The notes under the pieces: model-generated
The model's database searches: none
Seen by the model: the letters and a program-made list of their open reading frames with translations, nothing else
What the model was told of the DNA's origin: nothing
Part shown: positions 1-13,723 of the stretch, piece by piece
How the letters are laid out: each line of letters begins with the position of its first letter
Position numbering within the stretch: position 1 is the stretch's first letter
From: Streptomyces sp. Je 1-332
GTDB taxonomy: Bacteria; Actinomycetota; Actinomycetes; Streptomycetales; Streptomycetaceae
DNA length: 64,000 bases
Assembly (NCBI RefSeq): GCF_040730185.1
Contig: NZ_CP160402.1
Coordinates: 5,580,001-5,644,000, forward strand
Direction of reading: 5' to 3'
Program-made: the position numbers and the translations under genes

Positions 1-140
1 TCGTTTTCGGTAAGGGCACCGAGGCCCTGGCCCGTCAGCCTGAAGCTGCCGGCCTGATCCGTTCGAACCAGATCCTCGGCTTCGCTTTCTGCGAGGCGCT
101 CGCCCTCATCGGCATCGTCATGCCGTTCGTCTACCAGTGA
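1..140 (+). CDS. atpE: ATP synthase F0 subunit c, C-terminal fragment
   Basis: The reading frame is open from the window edge (first full codon at base 3) and ends at TGA 138-140. The visible 45 residues contain the conserved polar loop followed by a second transmembrane helix (ILGFAFCEALALIGIVMPF) with the proton-binding carboxylate in FCEAL, as in the c-ring proteolipid of F-type ATP synthases. It sits 42 bp upstream of atpF, the normal bacterial order, and belongs to the same operon. The N-terminal helix lies outside the window. Confidence 0.96.
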   Translation, partial: VFGKGTEALARQPEAAGLIRSNQILGFAFCEALALIGIVMPFVYQ

Positions 141-182
141 TCCTCTGAAGACGATCCGTTCCGTTAGACGAAAGGCACTGAT

Positions 183-731
183 GTGATCGCCAACCTGGTG
201 CAGCTGGCGGCGGAGGAGAAGCAGAACCCGCTGATCCCGCCCGGCCCCGAGCTGCTCGTCGGCGCCATCGCCTTCGCCATCGTGTTCTTCTTCTTCTGGA
301 AGAAGCTCCTCCCGAACATCAACAAGGTTCTGGACGAGCGCCGCGAGGCGATCGAAGGCGGTATCGAGAAGGCCGAGGCCGCTCAGACCGAGGCCCAGAG
401 CGTGCTGGAGCAGTACAAGGCTCAGCTCGCCGAGGCACGGCACGAGGCCGCGCGTCTGCGCCAGGAGGCGCAGGAGCAGGGCGCCACGCTCATCGCTGAG
501 ATGCGTGCCGAAGGCCAGCGTCAGCGCGAGGAGATCGTGGCCGCCGGTCACGCGCAGCTCGCCGCCGACCGCAAGGCCGCCGCGCAGTCGCTGCGTCAGG
601 ACGTGGGCCAGCTGGCCACCGACCTGGCCGGCAAGCTCGTCGGTGAGTCCCTCGAGGACTCCGCTCGGCAGAGCCGCACCATCGACCGCTTCCTCGACGA
701 GCTCGAGGAGAAGGCCGAGGCCACTCGATGA
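183..731 (+). CDS. atpF: ATP synthase F0 subunit b
   Basis: This 182-residue protein is the peripheral stalk of the F1F0 ATP synthase. It has one membrane helix near residues 24-40 (VGAIAFAIVFFFFW) followed by a long charged, alanine- and glutamate-rich helix that dimerises and reaches up to F1. The start is GTG at 183. An ATG two bases upstream is followed at once by TGA in its own frame and cannot be used. The stop overlaps the atpH start (ATGA at 728-731), which indicates translational coupling. Confidence 0.96.
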   Translation: MIANLVQLAAEEKQNPLIPPGPELLVGAIAFAIVFFFFWKKLLPNINKVLDERREAIEGGIEKAEAAQTEAQSVLEQYKAQLAEARHEAARLRQEAQEQGATLIAEMRAEGQRQREEIVAAGHAQLAADRKAAAQSLRQDVGQLATDLAGKLVGESLEDSARQSRTIDRFLDELEEKAEATR

Positions 732-1549
732 CAGCGCACGGAGCCAGCCGCGAGGCCCTCGCGGCCGCGCGCGAGCGTCTCGACGCGCTGATCGACAACA
801 CCTCGGTGGACGTGCGGCGGCTCGCTGACGAGCTCGCCTCGGTCACCGCGCTGTTCAACCGCGAGGTCTCGCTGCGCCGGGTCCTGACCGACCCGTCGCA
901 GTCCGGTGAGGCCAAGGCCGAGCTCGCCGGGCGGCTGCTCGGCGGGCAGGTGAGCGGCGAGAGTGCCGACCTGGTCGCCGGCCTGGTCCGCTCGCGTTGG
1001 TCGCAGTCGCGTGACCTGGTGGACGCCCTCGAGGAACTCACCAACCTCGCCGACCTGACCAGTGCGCAGAAGGCCGGCGCGCTGGACGACGTCGAGGACG
1101 AGCTGTTCCGGTTCGGCCGGATCGTCTCCTCGAACACCGGGCTCCGGTCCGCGCTGACCGACCGCGCCGCCTCCGGTGCGGCCAAGGGCGAGCTGCTGCG
1201 CAGCCTGCTCGGTGGCCGGGCCAACGAGGTCACGGAGCGGCTTGTCGAGCGCCTTGTGACCGCGCCCCGTGGACGTAGCCTGGAAGGTGGACTCGAGTCC
1301 CTCTCCAAGCTGGCCGCGGCCCGCAGGGACCGCATGGTCGCCGTGGTCACTTCGGCTGTTCCGCTCTCGGACCAGCAGAAGCAGCGTCTCGGTGCCGCCC
1401 TCGCGAAGGTCTACGGCCGGCAGATGCACCTGAACCTCGACGTGGACCCCGCGGTCCTCGGCGGGATCACGGTGCAGGTCGGTGACGAGATCATCAACGG
1501 CAGCATCGCGGACCGTCTCGAGGACGCGCACCGCCGCATGGCGCGCTAG
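728..1549 (+). CDS. atpH: ATP synthase F1 subunit delta
   Basis: This 273-residue OSCP/delta subunit links the b stalk to the crown of the alpha3beta3 hexamer. It is longer than the roughly 180 residues of E. coli delta, as is usual in actinomycetes, because the N-terminal half carries an additional delta-like repeat. The C-terminal segment with [20 protein letters not shown] and the [21 protein letters not shown] signature identify the family. The start overlaps the end of atpF. A 127-bp spacer with two hairpins separates it from atpA. Confidence 0.95.
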   Translation: MTAHGASREALAAARERLDALIDNTSVDVRRLADELASVTALFNREVSLRRVLTDPSQSGEAKAELAGRLLGGQVSGESADLVAGLVRSRWSQSRDLVDALEELTNLADLTSAQKAGALDDVEDELFRFGRIVSSNTGLRSALTDRAASGAAKGELLRSLLGGRANEVTERLVERLVTAPRGRSLEGGLESLSKLAAARRDRMVAVVTSAVPLSDQQKQRLGAALAKVYGRQMHLNLDVDPAVLGGITVQVGDEIINGSIADRLEDAHRRMAR

Positions 1550-1572
1550 CAGTAACGCAGAACGTTGTAATT

Positions 1573-1636
1573 ACGGCCCTAGTTGGGCCGTGCAGAGGAT
1601 TCACCTCTTACTTGGGGGGAGTCCCCAGACCCCCAA
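1573..1636 (+). other. Two short hairpins in the atpH-atpA spacer
   Basis: A 7-bp stem (1573-1579 with 1585-1591, loop TAGTT) is followed by a second 7-bp stem (1612-1618 with 1630-1636). Neither is followed by a T run, and the gene order continues, so these look like intercistronic RNA processing or stability elements rather than terminators. An AGGAG ribosome site follows before atpA. The function is inference. Confidence 0.4.
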
Positions 1637-1676
1637 AGTGAAACTTCGGGCCCAACAAGGAGAGCAGGGAACCCAG

Positions 1677-3275
<1,599 letters not shown>

Positions 3276-3295
3276 CGACGGAAGGGACCTGACTC

Positions 3296-5679
<2,384 letters not shown>

Positions 5680-5691
5680 GTCCGTGACTCA

Positions 5692-5722
5692 CGGGAGGGG
5701 TGGGCCAGTCCCGCCCCTCCCG
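5692..5722 (+). other. Intercistronic hairpin between atpD and atpC
   Basis: A 13-bp stem pairs 5692-5704 with 5710-5722 (one G-U position in RNA) around the loop CCAGT. There is no T run and atpC continues on the same strand, so it is probably a partial terminator or an mRNA-stabilising end that lowers epsilon relative to beta. Confidence 0.45.
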
Positions 5723-5747
5723 GTACGCCCACTAGAATTTGACCCAA

Positions 5748-5769
5748 CACCCGGCGAAGCCGCCGGGTG
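5748..5769 (+). other. Hairpin just upstream of the atpC ribosome site
   Basis: A perfect 9-bp stem (CACCCGGCG at 5748-5756 with CGCCGGGTG at 5761-5769) has an AAGC loop. It ends about 6 bases before the CGAGGAG ribosome site of atpC, so it could modulate epsilon translation. That role is inference. Confidence 0.35.
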
Positions 5770-5788
5770 GTGACCCGAGGAGCCACCC

Positions 5789-6163
5789 TTGGCTGCTGAG
5801 CTGCATGTCGAGCTGGTCGCCGCGGACCGCAGTGTCTGGTCCGGCGAGGCCACCCTGGTCGTCGCGCGCACCACGTCCGGCGACATCGGCATCATGCCCG
5901 GTCACCAGCCGCTGCTCGGTGTGCTGGAGTCGGGCCCGGTGACCATTCGTACGAGTGGTGGCGACACCGTCGTCGCCGCCGTCCACGGAGGATTCGTCTC
6001 CTTCGCGGACAACAAGCTGTCGCTGCTTGCTGAGATCGTCGAGCTGTCGGACGAGATCGATGTACAGCGTGCGGAGCGGGCGCTCGAGCGCGCGAAGTCG
6101 GAGGCCGACGCCTCCGCCGAGCGTCGCGCGGACGTCCGACTGCGGGCGGTGTCGTCGCGCTGA
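5789..6163 (+). CDS. atpC: ATP synthase F1 subunit epsilon
   Basis: This 124-residue subunit binds the gamma shaft and the c-ring and regulates ATP hydrolysis. The N-terminal beta-barrel (AELHVELVAADRSVWSGEA, GDIGIMPGHQPLLGVLE) is clear. The C-terminal helical part is short. The rare TTG start at 5789 is supported by a CGAGGAG ribosome site 7 bases upstream and by the family N-terminus. A weak start and an upstream hairpin are consistent with the lower stoichiometry of epsilon. It is the last atp gene, followed by a terminator. Confidence 0.94.
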   Translation: MAAELHVELVAADRSVWSGEATLVVARTTSGDIGIMPGHQPLLGVLESGPVTIRTSGGDTVVAAVHGGFVSFADNKLSLLAEIVELSDEIDVQRAERALERAKSEADASAERRADVRLRAVSSR

Positions 6164-6189
6164 AACGGGCGCGACGGCGTTTGACGTGA

Positions 6190-6237
6190 CTCAGCCGCGG
6201 CCAGGTCCGGAGTAATCCGGACCGGGTCGCGGCTGAG
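6190..6237 (+). terminator. Terminator of the ATP synthase operon
   Basis: A two-part stem pairs 6190-6199 with 6228-6237 (CTCAGCCGCG) and, inside it, 6204-6211 with 6216-6223 (GGTCCGGA) around a GTAA loop. It lies 26 bases after the atpC stop. Like most Streptomyces terminators it has no long T run. Confidence 0.75.
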
Positions 6238-6293
6238 GCGATGCGGGTGCAATTCTGTTGGTCCGTTACGAAGAGGCGAGGAGGTCGGTGCCG

Positions 6294-6743
6294 ATGATCC
6301 TCACTCTGCTCGTGTGCGGACTCGTGTTGGTCGTGCTGGTGTTGGTGGGACTCTTCGTCTTCGGGCTGCGGCGCCGGCTCATCCAGCGCTCCGGCGGCAC
6401 CTTCGACTGCAGCCTGCGCTGGAACGCCCCGGAGAAGGGCGACACCTCCGGCAAGGGCTGGGGGTACGGGGTCGCCCGCTACAACGGCGACCGGATCGAG
6501 TGGTATCGAGTCTTCTCGTACGCTCCCCGTCCTCGGCGGACCCTGGAGCGCTCGGCCATCGAGGTCGTCGACCGCCGCGCCCCGGACGGCGAGGAGGAGC
6601 TCGCGCTGCTCTCCGACGCGATCGTCCTCGGCTGCCTGCACCGCGGCGTACGCCTGGAGCTGGCGATGGGCGAGGACGCGCTGACGGGTTTCCTGGCTTG
6701 GCTGGAGGCGGCGCCTCCGGGCCAGCGGGTCAACGTAGCGTAA
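6294..6743 (+). CDS. DUF2550 membrane protein
   Basis: This 149-residue protein has one N-terminal membrane helix (residues 2-23, valine- and leucine-rich), then a positively charged FGLRRRLIQRSGGTFDCSLRW segment and a soluble, probably cytoplasmic, domain. The family (DUF2550) regularly follows the ATP synthase operon in actinobacteria, but its function is unknown. ATG 6294 is preferred over GTG 6288 because GAGGAGG at 6278-6284 is 9 bases away. It is convergent with the chitinase gene. Confidence 0.85.
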   Translation: MILTLLVCGLVLVVLVLVGLFVFGLRRRLIQRSGGTFDCSLRWNAPEKGDTSGKGWGYGVARYNGDRIEWYRVFSYAPRPRRTLERSAIEVVDRRAPDGEEELALLSDAIVLGCLHRGVRLELAMGEDALTGFLAWLEAAPPGQRVNVA

Positions 6744-6750
6744 ACGGGAG

Positions 6751-6789
6751 CGCCCCGTCAGGGGCGCGGGGAACTGCGCGACCAGCCAC
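6751..6789. repeat. Intergenic Streptomyces repeat, family A, copy 1
   Basis: The core GGGGCGCGGGGAACTGCGCG is followed by ACCAGCCAC and preceded by a short palindrome (CGCCCC...GGGGCG). The same sequence recurs inverted at 51006-51053 and, diverged, at 11425-11464. It sits directly downstream of the DUF2550 stop codon. Confidence 0.7.
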
Positions 6790-6815
6790 ATAGAGCCCGC
6801 GGACGAAAGACGTAA

Positions 6816-6858
6816 GAAGCCGGGGAGAACAGGGGGCGTACCTGTTCTCCCCGGCTTC
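6816..6858. terminator. Bidirectional terminator, 18-bp perfect stem
   Basis: GAAGCCGGGGAGAACAGG at 6816-6833 pairs perfectly with 6841-6858 across a 7-base loop. It lies between the convergent DUF2550 and chitinase genes and can serve both. Confidence 0.88.
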
Positions 6859-6874
6859 GTCTATGCGGGACGGG

Positions 6875-8710
<1,836 letters not shown>

Positions 8711-8812
8711 TGTGTGCTCCTCGGGTGAGATCCGGGGGGACAGAGGGGTGGAACCCTGCGCCGCCCGTGAGCACGTGGAACACGTGGGGGAGTGCTCACC
8801 GCAGTGCCGGTG

Positions 8813-8854
8813 AGAATAGAAAGGTCTGGACCAGCGGTCAAGAGGTCTGAACCA
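8813..8854 (-). promoter_or_regulatory. chiC promoter with two 12-bp chitinase direct repeats
   Basis: Read on the minus strand, TGGTTCAGACCT (8854-8843) and TGGTCCAGACCT (8833-8822) are spaced 21 bp apart, two helical turns. A -35 box TTGACC (8841-8836) lies between the repeats and a -10 box TATTCT (8818-8813) follows after exactly 17 bp. The repeats match the direct repeats known in Streptomyces chitinase promoters and resemble the DasR site core. The start site would be near 8806, giving a 5' leader of about 95 bases. Confidence 0.88.
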
Positions 8855-8893
8855 TTGGCCGGATCGCGCCGGTCCGGCGCGCTGGAGCCGGGC

Positions 8894-9550
8894 CTATACA
8901 CCCAACTCCTGCGCGAGTACGGCCGCTTGGACCCTGCTGCGCAGTTCCAGCTTGGCGAGCAGTCGGCTGACGTGGGTCTTCACCGTCGCCTCCGCCATGT
9001 CGAGGCGGCCCGCGATCTCCGCGTTCGAGAGACCTTCGCCGAGGCAGGCGAGCACCTCTCGCTCGCGTCGCGTGAGGATGTCGAGGATGGCGGGATCGGG
9101 TCCGTTCTCCCGGCGTGCGGGCCTGGCGTTCCGTGGGGCCGCGAACTCGGCGATCAGCCGCCGGGTGACGGCCGGGGCGATCAGGCCCTCGCCTCGCCCG
9201 ACCGTACGGACCGCCTCCAGGAGGTCCCTGGCCTCGGTGTTCTTCAGGAGGAAGCCGGACGCGCCCGCCCGCAGCGCCCCGAAGACGTACTCGTCGAGGT
9301 CGAAGGTGGTCAGGACGAGCACGTCGCAGAGCCCCTCGGAGACGACCTGACGCGTGGCGGAGACCCCGTCGAGACGCGGCATCTGGATGTCCATGAGCAC
9401 CAGATCGGGGCGGAGTTCACGGGCCAGCCGCACCGCCTGCTCGCCGTCCGACGCCTCGCCGACCACCTCTATGTCCGGCGCGCTGCGCAGGATCAGGACG
9501 AGCCCGGCCCGTACGGCGGACTGGTCCTCGGCGACGAGCACTCGGATCAT
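8894..9550 (-). CDS. chiR: Response regulator, NarL/LuxR family (ChiR)
   Basis: This 218-residue regulator has a receiver domain (residues 1-120; phosphoacceptor Asp in LVLMDIQMP, Lys in GFLLKNTEA) and a C-terminal LuxR-type helix-turn-helix (LTRREREVLACLGEGLSNAEIA region). Its start overlaps the end of the kinase gene upstream by 4 bases. The position next to chiC matches the chiRS system of S. coelicolor, which controls chiC, so it probably answers to chitin or chitooligosaccharides. Confidence 0.88.
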   Translation of the reverse strand: MIRVLVAEDQSAVRAGLVLILRSAPDIEVVGEASDGEQAVRLARELRPDLVLMDIQMPRLDGVSATRQVVSEGLCDVLVLTTFDLDEYVFGALRAGASGFLLKNTEARDLLEAVRTVGRGEGLIAPAVTRRLIAEFAAPRNARPARRENGPDPAILDILTRREREVLACLGEGLSNAEIAGRLDMAEATVKTHVSRLLAKLELRSRVQAAVLAQELGV

Positions 9551-10737
9551 GCGGAAGCTCCTTGGTCTGCGGGGTCGACGGGCAGGGTGGCGCGGACGTC
9601 CCAGACCTTGCCGTCCGTGGTGCTCTCGGGGCCCGACTCGAAGGTGCCGCCGAGGAGTTCGGTGCGCTCCCGCATGCCGACGAGACCGGCTCCCGAACCG
9701 GGAGCGCGGGGGCCGGTGGGGGAGCCGTAGGGGCTGGTCACGTGGACGTCGAGGGCCTGGGGGTGCTGGGTGAGAGCCACCGTGACCAGGCCGGGCGACG
9801 CGTGCTTGAGTGCGTTGGTCAGGGACTCCTGGACGATGCGGTACGCCGCGAGCTCGACGGGCGCGGGGAGCCGTGGGCCCTCCGGGGCGCGGGTGTCGTC
9901 GAGCGTGACGTCCAGACCATTGGTACGGGCGCCCGCGATCAGGGCGCCGAGGCCGTCGAGGGTGGGCGCGGCCGTCGGTTCCCTGTCGTCACTGGAGTCC
10001 CGGAGGATGCCGATGAGGCGGCGCATCTCGGCCAGACCCTCGACGCTGTTCTCGCGGATGACGGCGAGCGCGTCGCGGGTGGTCTTCGGGTCGTCGAGGG
10101 AGAGCGCCGCCGTGGAGTGGATGGCGATCGCCGAGAGGTGGTTGGCGACCATGTCGTGCAGCTCGCGGGCCATCCGGGCGCGCTCGGCGGTGATGGCCTG
10201 CACTCGGTCCATCTCGGCGAGCAGCGCGGTCTGTTCGGCCCGTAGCCGGGCGGCGACGGCGGCCTCGCGGTGGTTGCGCACGAGAACGCCGGTGGTGGCG
10301 GGACCGAAGGACACGAGGCCGGTGATGACGCCGATCAGGATCGCCTCCGGCTCACGGGTCCAGGCGAGGAACCCGATCGTCACGGCGACCGTGATCGCCC
10401 CGGTGGTGACCGGGATGCGGCGGGCGGAGGCGGGCGTCCCGTAGACCACGGCGGCGTACACGATGTCCGTGAACATCATGATCGACGCGAGATTGCCCGA
10501 CGTGAACTGGTCGGCGGCCAGCGCGAGCGTGCCGACGGTCAGGGCGGTCCGCGGCATGCTGCTGCGCAGCAGTTCGAGCCCCCCGAGGACGGCGAGCGGG
10601 ATCAGCGCCCAGGTCGCGCCGAGCGGCCGGTCCGTCTGGGTGTGCAGTCCGAGCCCCCACAGCGCGAGCCCGGCGAGCACGCAGGTCACGGAGATCTGTA
10701 CGTCGACACGCTTCGGGCGGGGAACGGGCAGGGCCAT
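9547..10737 (-). CDS. chiS: Sensor histidine kinase, NarX-like (ChiS)
   Basis: This 396-residue membrane kinase has about four to five membrane helices in the first 150 residues, a HisKA_3 dimerisation helix with the phosphoacceptor in ARELHDMVANHLSAIAIH, and a C-terminal ATPase domain ending in the glycine-rich GSGAGLVGMRER. ATG 10737 is chosen. A TTG 15 bases upstream is also possible. It is cotranscribed with chiR and is the cognate kinase. No large extracellular sensor domain is visible, so the stimulus is probably sensed within or near the membrane. Confidence 0.87.
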   Translation of the reverse strand: MALPVPRPKRVDVQISVTCVLAGLALWGLGLHTQTDRPLGATWALIPLAVLGGLELLRSSMPRTALTVGTLALAADQFTSGNLASIMMFTDIVYAAVVYGTPASARRIPVTTGAITVAVTIGFLAWTREPEAILIGVITGLVSFGPATTGVLVRNHREAAVAARLRAEQTALLAEMDRVQAITAERARMARELHDMVANHLSAIAIHSTAALSLDDPKTTRDALAVIRENSVEGLAEMRRLIGILRDSSDDREPTAAPTLDGLGALIAGARTNGLDVTLDDTRAPEGPRLPAPVELAAYRIVQESLTNALKHASPGLVTVALTQHPQALDVHVTSPYGSPTGPRAPGSGAGLVGMRERTELLGGTFESGPESTTDGKVWDVRATLPVDPADQGASA

Positions 10738-10890
10738 GCCTCCATCCAACACGGCGCGCCGGGGCCATGCCTGATCCTGAGGGAGGAACCGCGCGCTACA
10801 TCGAAGGATGCAGTCCTACTTCGTCACTGCCGACGACGATCCGCGGCCGGTCCGGCGGGAGCCTTGAAGGGTGACCGAGAGGAGCGAACC

Positions 10891-11502
10891 GTGATCGTCA
10901 CACTGATCATCATCTGCGAGGTCGGCTTCTGGGTGCTGCTGGCCGGCGGCCTGGCCCTGCGTTACGCGGCGAAGATGCCGCGCGCCAGTGTCGCCGTACT
11001 GCTGTGCGAACCGATCCTGGAGGTCGTCCTCTTCGTCGTCACCGCGATCGACCTGAAGAACGGCGCGGAGCCGGACTGGAAGCACGGCCTGGCAGCCGTC
11101 TACATCGGCTACTCCATCGCGCTCGGCCACTACACGATCAAGTGGGTGGACGTGCGCGTCGCCCACCGTTTCGCGGGCGGCCCGCCGCCCTCGACCCCCA
11201 AGTACGGCATGCCCCGAGCCATCCACGAGTGGAAGCTCGCCGCCCGCTGGATCCTGGCGGGACTGATCGCCATGGCGCTGCTGCAGGGAGCGGTCTGGTA
11301 CGTCGGGGGCGACGGGGAGGTCGGCTCGCTGCGGATGTGGCAGCAGAAGATGCTGTGGGTGATCGGCATCAATCTGATCATCGCGGGGTCGTACACACTG
11401 TTCCCGAAGAAATCACCGCCGGTGGCGCCCCACAGGGGCGCGGGGAACGGCGCGACGAGTCACGACGCGTCCGCAGACGAACAACCGGCGCGCAACGCCT
11501 AA
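10891..11502 (+). CDS. Membrane protein of unknown function
   Basis: This 203-residue protein has membrane helices at about 2-24, 35-50, 65-83, 122-142 and 153-170, and a hydrophilic tail. GTG 10891 is chosen because GAGAGGAG lies 7 bases upstream and translation then begins in a membrane helix. The last 35 residues are low complexity and include an intergenic-type repeat (11425-11464), so the C-terminus was probably extended by that element. The stop overlaps the convergent pduO stop. A Streptomyces homologue exists at this position; its function is unknown. Confidence 0.75.
   Translation: MIVTLIIICEVGFWVLLAGGLALRYAAKMPRASVAVLLCEPILEVVLFVVTAIDLKNGAEPDWKHGLAAVYIGYSIALGHYTIKWVDVRVAHRFAGGPPPSTPKYGMPRAIHEWKLAARWILAGLIAMALLQGAVWYVGGDGEVGSLRMWQQKMLWVIGINLIIAGSYTLFPKKSPPVAPHRGAGNGATSHDASADEQPARNA
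11425..11464. repeat. Family A repeat, copy 2, inside a coding tail
   Basis: GGGGCGCGGGGAACGGCGCG, preceded by GCGCCCCACA, is a diverged copy of the element at 6751-6789. Here it encodes part of the C-terminal tail (HRGAGNGATSH) of the 10891 membrane protein. Confidence 0.6.
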
Positions 11503-12071
11503 CGCTCGCCGCCGGGAACCCACAACACGTCCCCGACCTCCTTGTTCGCCGTACGGGCCAGGATGAACAGGAGGTCGGAGAGCCGGTTGAGGTAGGTGGC
11601 GGTCAGGGGGTTCATGATCTCCCCGTGGCTTTCGAAGGCCGCCCAGGTCGACCGCTCCGCCCGCCGCACCACCGTGCACGCCTGGTGCAGCAGCGCGGCC
11701 CCCGGCGTGCCCCCCGGCAGGATGAAGCTGCGCAGCTTCTCCAGCTGCTCGTTGAAGCGGTCGCAGTCCGCCTCCAGCTTGTCGATGTACGACTGCTCGA
11801 CGCGCAGCGGCGGGTACTTGGGGTCCTCGACTACCGGCGTCGACAGGTCGGCGCCCACGTCGAAGAGGTCGTTCTGGACCCGGACCAGGACCTTCGCGAC
11901 CTCTTCGTCGAGCTGACCGAGGGCGATCGCCGTGCCGATCGCGGCGTTGGCCTCGTTCGTGTCGGCGTACGCCGAGATCCGCGGATCGGTCTTGGCGGTC
12001 CTGCTCATGTCGCCGAGGGCCGTCGTGCCCTTGTCGCCGGTCCTGGTGTAGATGCGCGTCAGATTGACCAT
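11499..12071 (-). CDS. pduO: Cob(I)yrinic acid a,c-diamide adenosyltransferase, PduO type
   Basis: This 190-residue enzyme transfers adenosyl from ATP to cob(I)alamin to make adenosylcobalamin. The N-terminal ATP-binding motif TRIYTRTGDKGTTALGD, the central FILPGG and the CTVVRRAER helix identify the PduO family at full length. It could supply the coenzyme for mutases such as IcmA encoded further along. It is a single gene: the stop overlaps the end of the convergent membrane-protein gene by a few bases, and the upstream ABC operon ends 13 bases away. No B12 riboswitch is visible. Confidence 0.92.
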   Translation of the reverse strand: MVNLTRIYTRTGDKGTTALGDMSRTAKTDPRISAYADTNEANAAIGTAIALGQLDEEVAKVLVRVQNDLFDVGADLSTPVVEDPKYPPLRVEQSYIDKLEADCDRFNEQLEKLRSFILPGGTPGAALLHQACTVVRRAERSTWAAFESHGEIMNPLTATYLNRLSDLLFILARTANKEVGDVLWVPGGER

Positions 12072-12084
12072 GGGGTCAGCCTAG

Positions 12085-12840
12085 TTACGCGCCCGCCTTC
12101 CTGAAGACACGTGTGCCGACCGTCACGGACCCGACCGCGAGCGCGGCGGCCATCAGGACGCCGTACAGCATCGCCGTGCTCGCGTACTCGCCCACGTAGG
12201 CGGCCCGCACCGCGTCCACGAGGTAGCGGAACGGCATGAGGTGCGAGAGCACGTCCAGCCAGCCCGGCGCGAGCGCCATCGGCAGCATCAGGCCGGAGAG
12301 CAGCATCGAGGGCATGCTGACCGCGTTGATGACGGGCCCGAACTCGTGCGGCTTGGACACGAGCAGCGCGAGCGCGTACGAGAGGGATGCCAGGACGACC
12401 GTCAGGACGCCCACGAAGGCGAAGCCGATGAGGATGCCGGCCAGCGGTGCCCGCAGCCCCATGACCACGGCCGCGAGCACGAGCAGCACCGCCTGGAAGA
12501 CGAAGAGCGCGGCATCGCGCAGCACCCGCCCCAGCAGCAGCGCGAGCCGGCTGACCGGCGTCACCCGCATGCGCTCCACCACGCCGAACTGCTTCTCGAT
12601 GATGATCGCGAATCCGCTGTACGAGGCGCCGAACAGGCCGAGTTGGAGCAGCAGCCCCGGCACGAGCACCTGCCAGGAGTCACCGCGCGAGCCGAGCGGC
12701 AGGTCGGTCAGGAGCGGACCGAAGAAGAGCAGGTAGAGCAGCGGCATCAGGACGCCGAAGAGGATCTGGAACTTGGAGCGCAGGGTCTGGCGGGCGTACC
12801 GCCCGAAGATCAGCGCGGTGTCGGAGAGAAACGCAGACAT
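12085..12840 (-). CDS. ABC-2 type exporter permease, DrrB-like
   Basis: This 251-residue protein has six predicted membrane helices and the ABC-2 layout of drug-efflux permeases: a cytoplasmic N-terminus, then YLLFFGPLL and an IEKQFGVVERMRVTPVSR-type loop characteristic of the DrrB/NodJ group. It follows the ATPase gene by 16 bp and is cotranscribed with it. The divergent TetR next door probably represses the pair. Substrate unknown. Confidence 0.88.
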   Translation of the reverse strand: MSAFLSDTALIFGRYARQTLRSKFQILFGVLMPLLYLLFFGPLLTDLPLGSRGDSWQVLVPGLLLQLGLFGASYSGFAIIIEKQFGVVERMRVTPVSRLALLLGRVLRDAALFVFQAVLLVLAAVVMGLRAPLAGILIGFAFVGVLTVVLASLSYALALLVSKPHEFGPVINAVSMPSMLLSGLMLPMALAPGWLDVLSHLMPFRYLVDAVRAAYVGEYASTAMLYGVLMAAALAVGSVTVGTRVFRKAGA

Positions 12841-12856
12841 GAGGGGGTCCTGGGGT

Positions 12857-13639
12857 TCAGACGGCGACGGGCGCCGTGTCCTTGGGGGCGAGGTCGCGCC
12901 CGGTGACCGCCAGGAACGTGTCCTGGAGCGAGGCGTCGATGGAGCCGCCGTACCGGAGCTTGAGCGCGCTCGGTGTGCCTTCGGCGACCACGACGCCCTT
13001 GTCGATGACGACGAGGCGGTCGCAGAGCGCGTCGGCCTCGTCGAGGTAGTGCGTGGTCAGGACGACGGTGGTGCCGTGGTCGTCGCGCAGCCGCCGCACG
13101 AGCGCCCACAGGTCGGCCCTGCTGCCCGGGTCGAGCCCGGTGGTCGGCTCGTCGAGGAAGAGCACCTCGGGCCGGTGCATGAGCCCCATGGCGATGTCAA
13201 GGCGCCGCCGTTGGCCGCCGGAGAGGGTCGCGCACTTGCGGTCGAGCAGGTCGGCGAGGGCCAGGTCGGCGGCCAACTCCTGGGCGCGGGCCGCGGCTTG
13301 CGTTTTCGTCATGCGGTAGAGCCGCCCCTGGGTGACCAGTTCCTCGCGTACGGAGATGTTCGGGTCGACGCCGCCGGACTGGGCCACGTACCCGATCCTG
13401 CGCCGGACGGCGGCCGGGTCGAGGGCCAGGTCGCGGCCCGCGACGGTGGCGGCGCCGCCGGTCGGCGTCAGGAGCGTGGTGAGCATGCGCAGCGTCGTCG
13501 TCTTGCCCGCGCCGTTCGGTCCGAGGAAGCCGAGGATCTCGCCGGGGGCGACGGTGAGGTCGATGCCGCGCACGGCCTCGACGGCGCCGCGCTTGGTCCG
13601 GAACGTCTGGGTGAGTCCGGCCGTGCTGATGATTGCCAT
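12857..13639 (-). CDS. ABC exporter ATP-binding protein, DrrA-like
   Basis: This 260-residue ATPase has the P-loop GPNGAGKTTTLRML, the signature LSGGQRRRLDIAMGL and Walker B EVLFLDEPTTGLDP, in the daunorubicin-resistance DrrA subfamily. ATG 13639 (MAIISTAGLTQTF) is chosen. The frame is open further upstream, but no ribosome site is evident, so translation may be leaderless or start at GTG 13648. It powers the permease encoded downstream. Confidence 0.88.
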   Translation of the reverse strand: MAIISTAGLTQTFRTKRGAVEAVRGIDLTVAPGEILGFLGPNGAGKTTTLRMLTTLLTPTGGAATVAGRDLALDPAAVRRRIGYVAQSGGVDPNISVREELVTQGRLYRMTKTQAAARAQELAADLALADLLDRKCATLSGGQRRRLDIAMGLMHRPEVLFLDEPTTGLDPGSRADLWALVRRLRDDHGTTVVLTTHYLDEADALCDRLVVIDKGVVVAEGTPSALKLRYGGSIDASLQDTFLAVTGRDLAPKDTAPVAV

Positions 13640-13723
13640 GGCGACCACAAAAACAGAGTCTCTTAAATTTTGCAATGCCCCCAAGTTTTCAGTCGCCCAA
13701 GCCAGTGGCCGTAGAGTGAGGTC
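13640..13723. promoter_or_regulatory. Divergent promoter region, ABC exporter and TetR
   Basis: This 84-bp spacer must hold both promoters. For the tetR gene, TAGAGT (13712-13717) is a -10-like box ending 6 bases before ATG 13724, which predicts a leaderless transcript. It is locally AT-rich (CTTAAATTTTGCAAT) with a short inverted repeat AGAG-T-CTCT near 13656. A TetR operator is expected here but no clean long palindrome is seen. Confidence 0.45.

Noticed and set aside
1482..1676. Longer start for atpA at 1482
   Set aside because: The extension overlaps atpH in another frame and lacks alpha-subunit homology, while ATG 1677 has a ribosome site and the conserved N-terminus.
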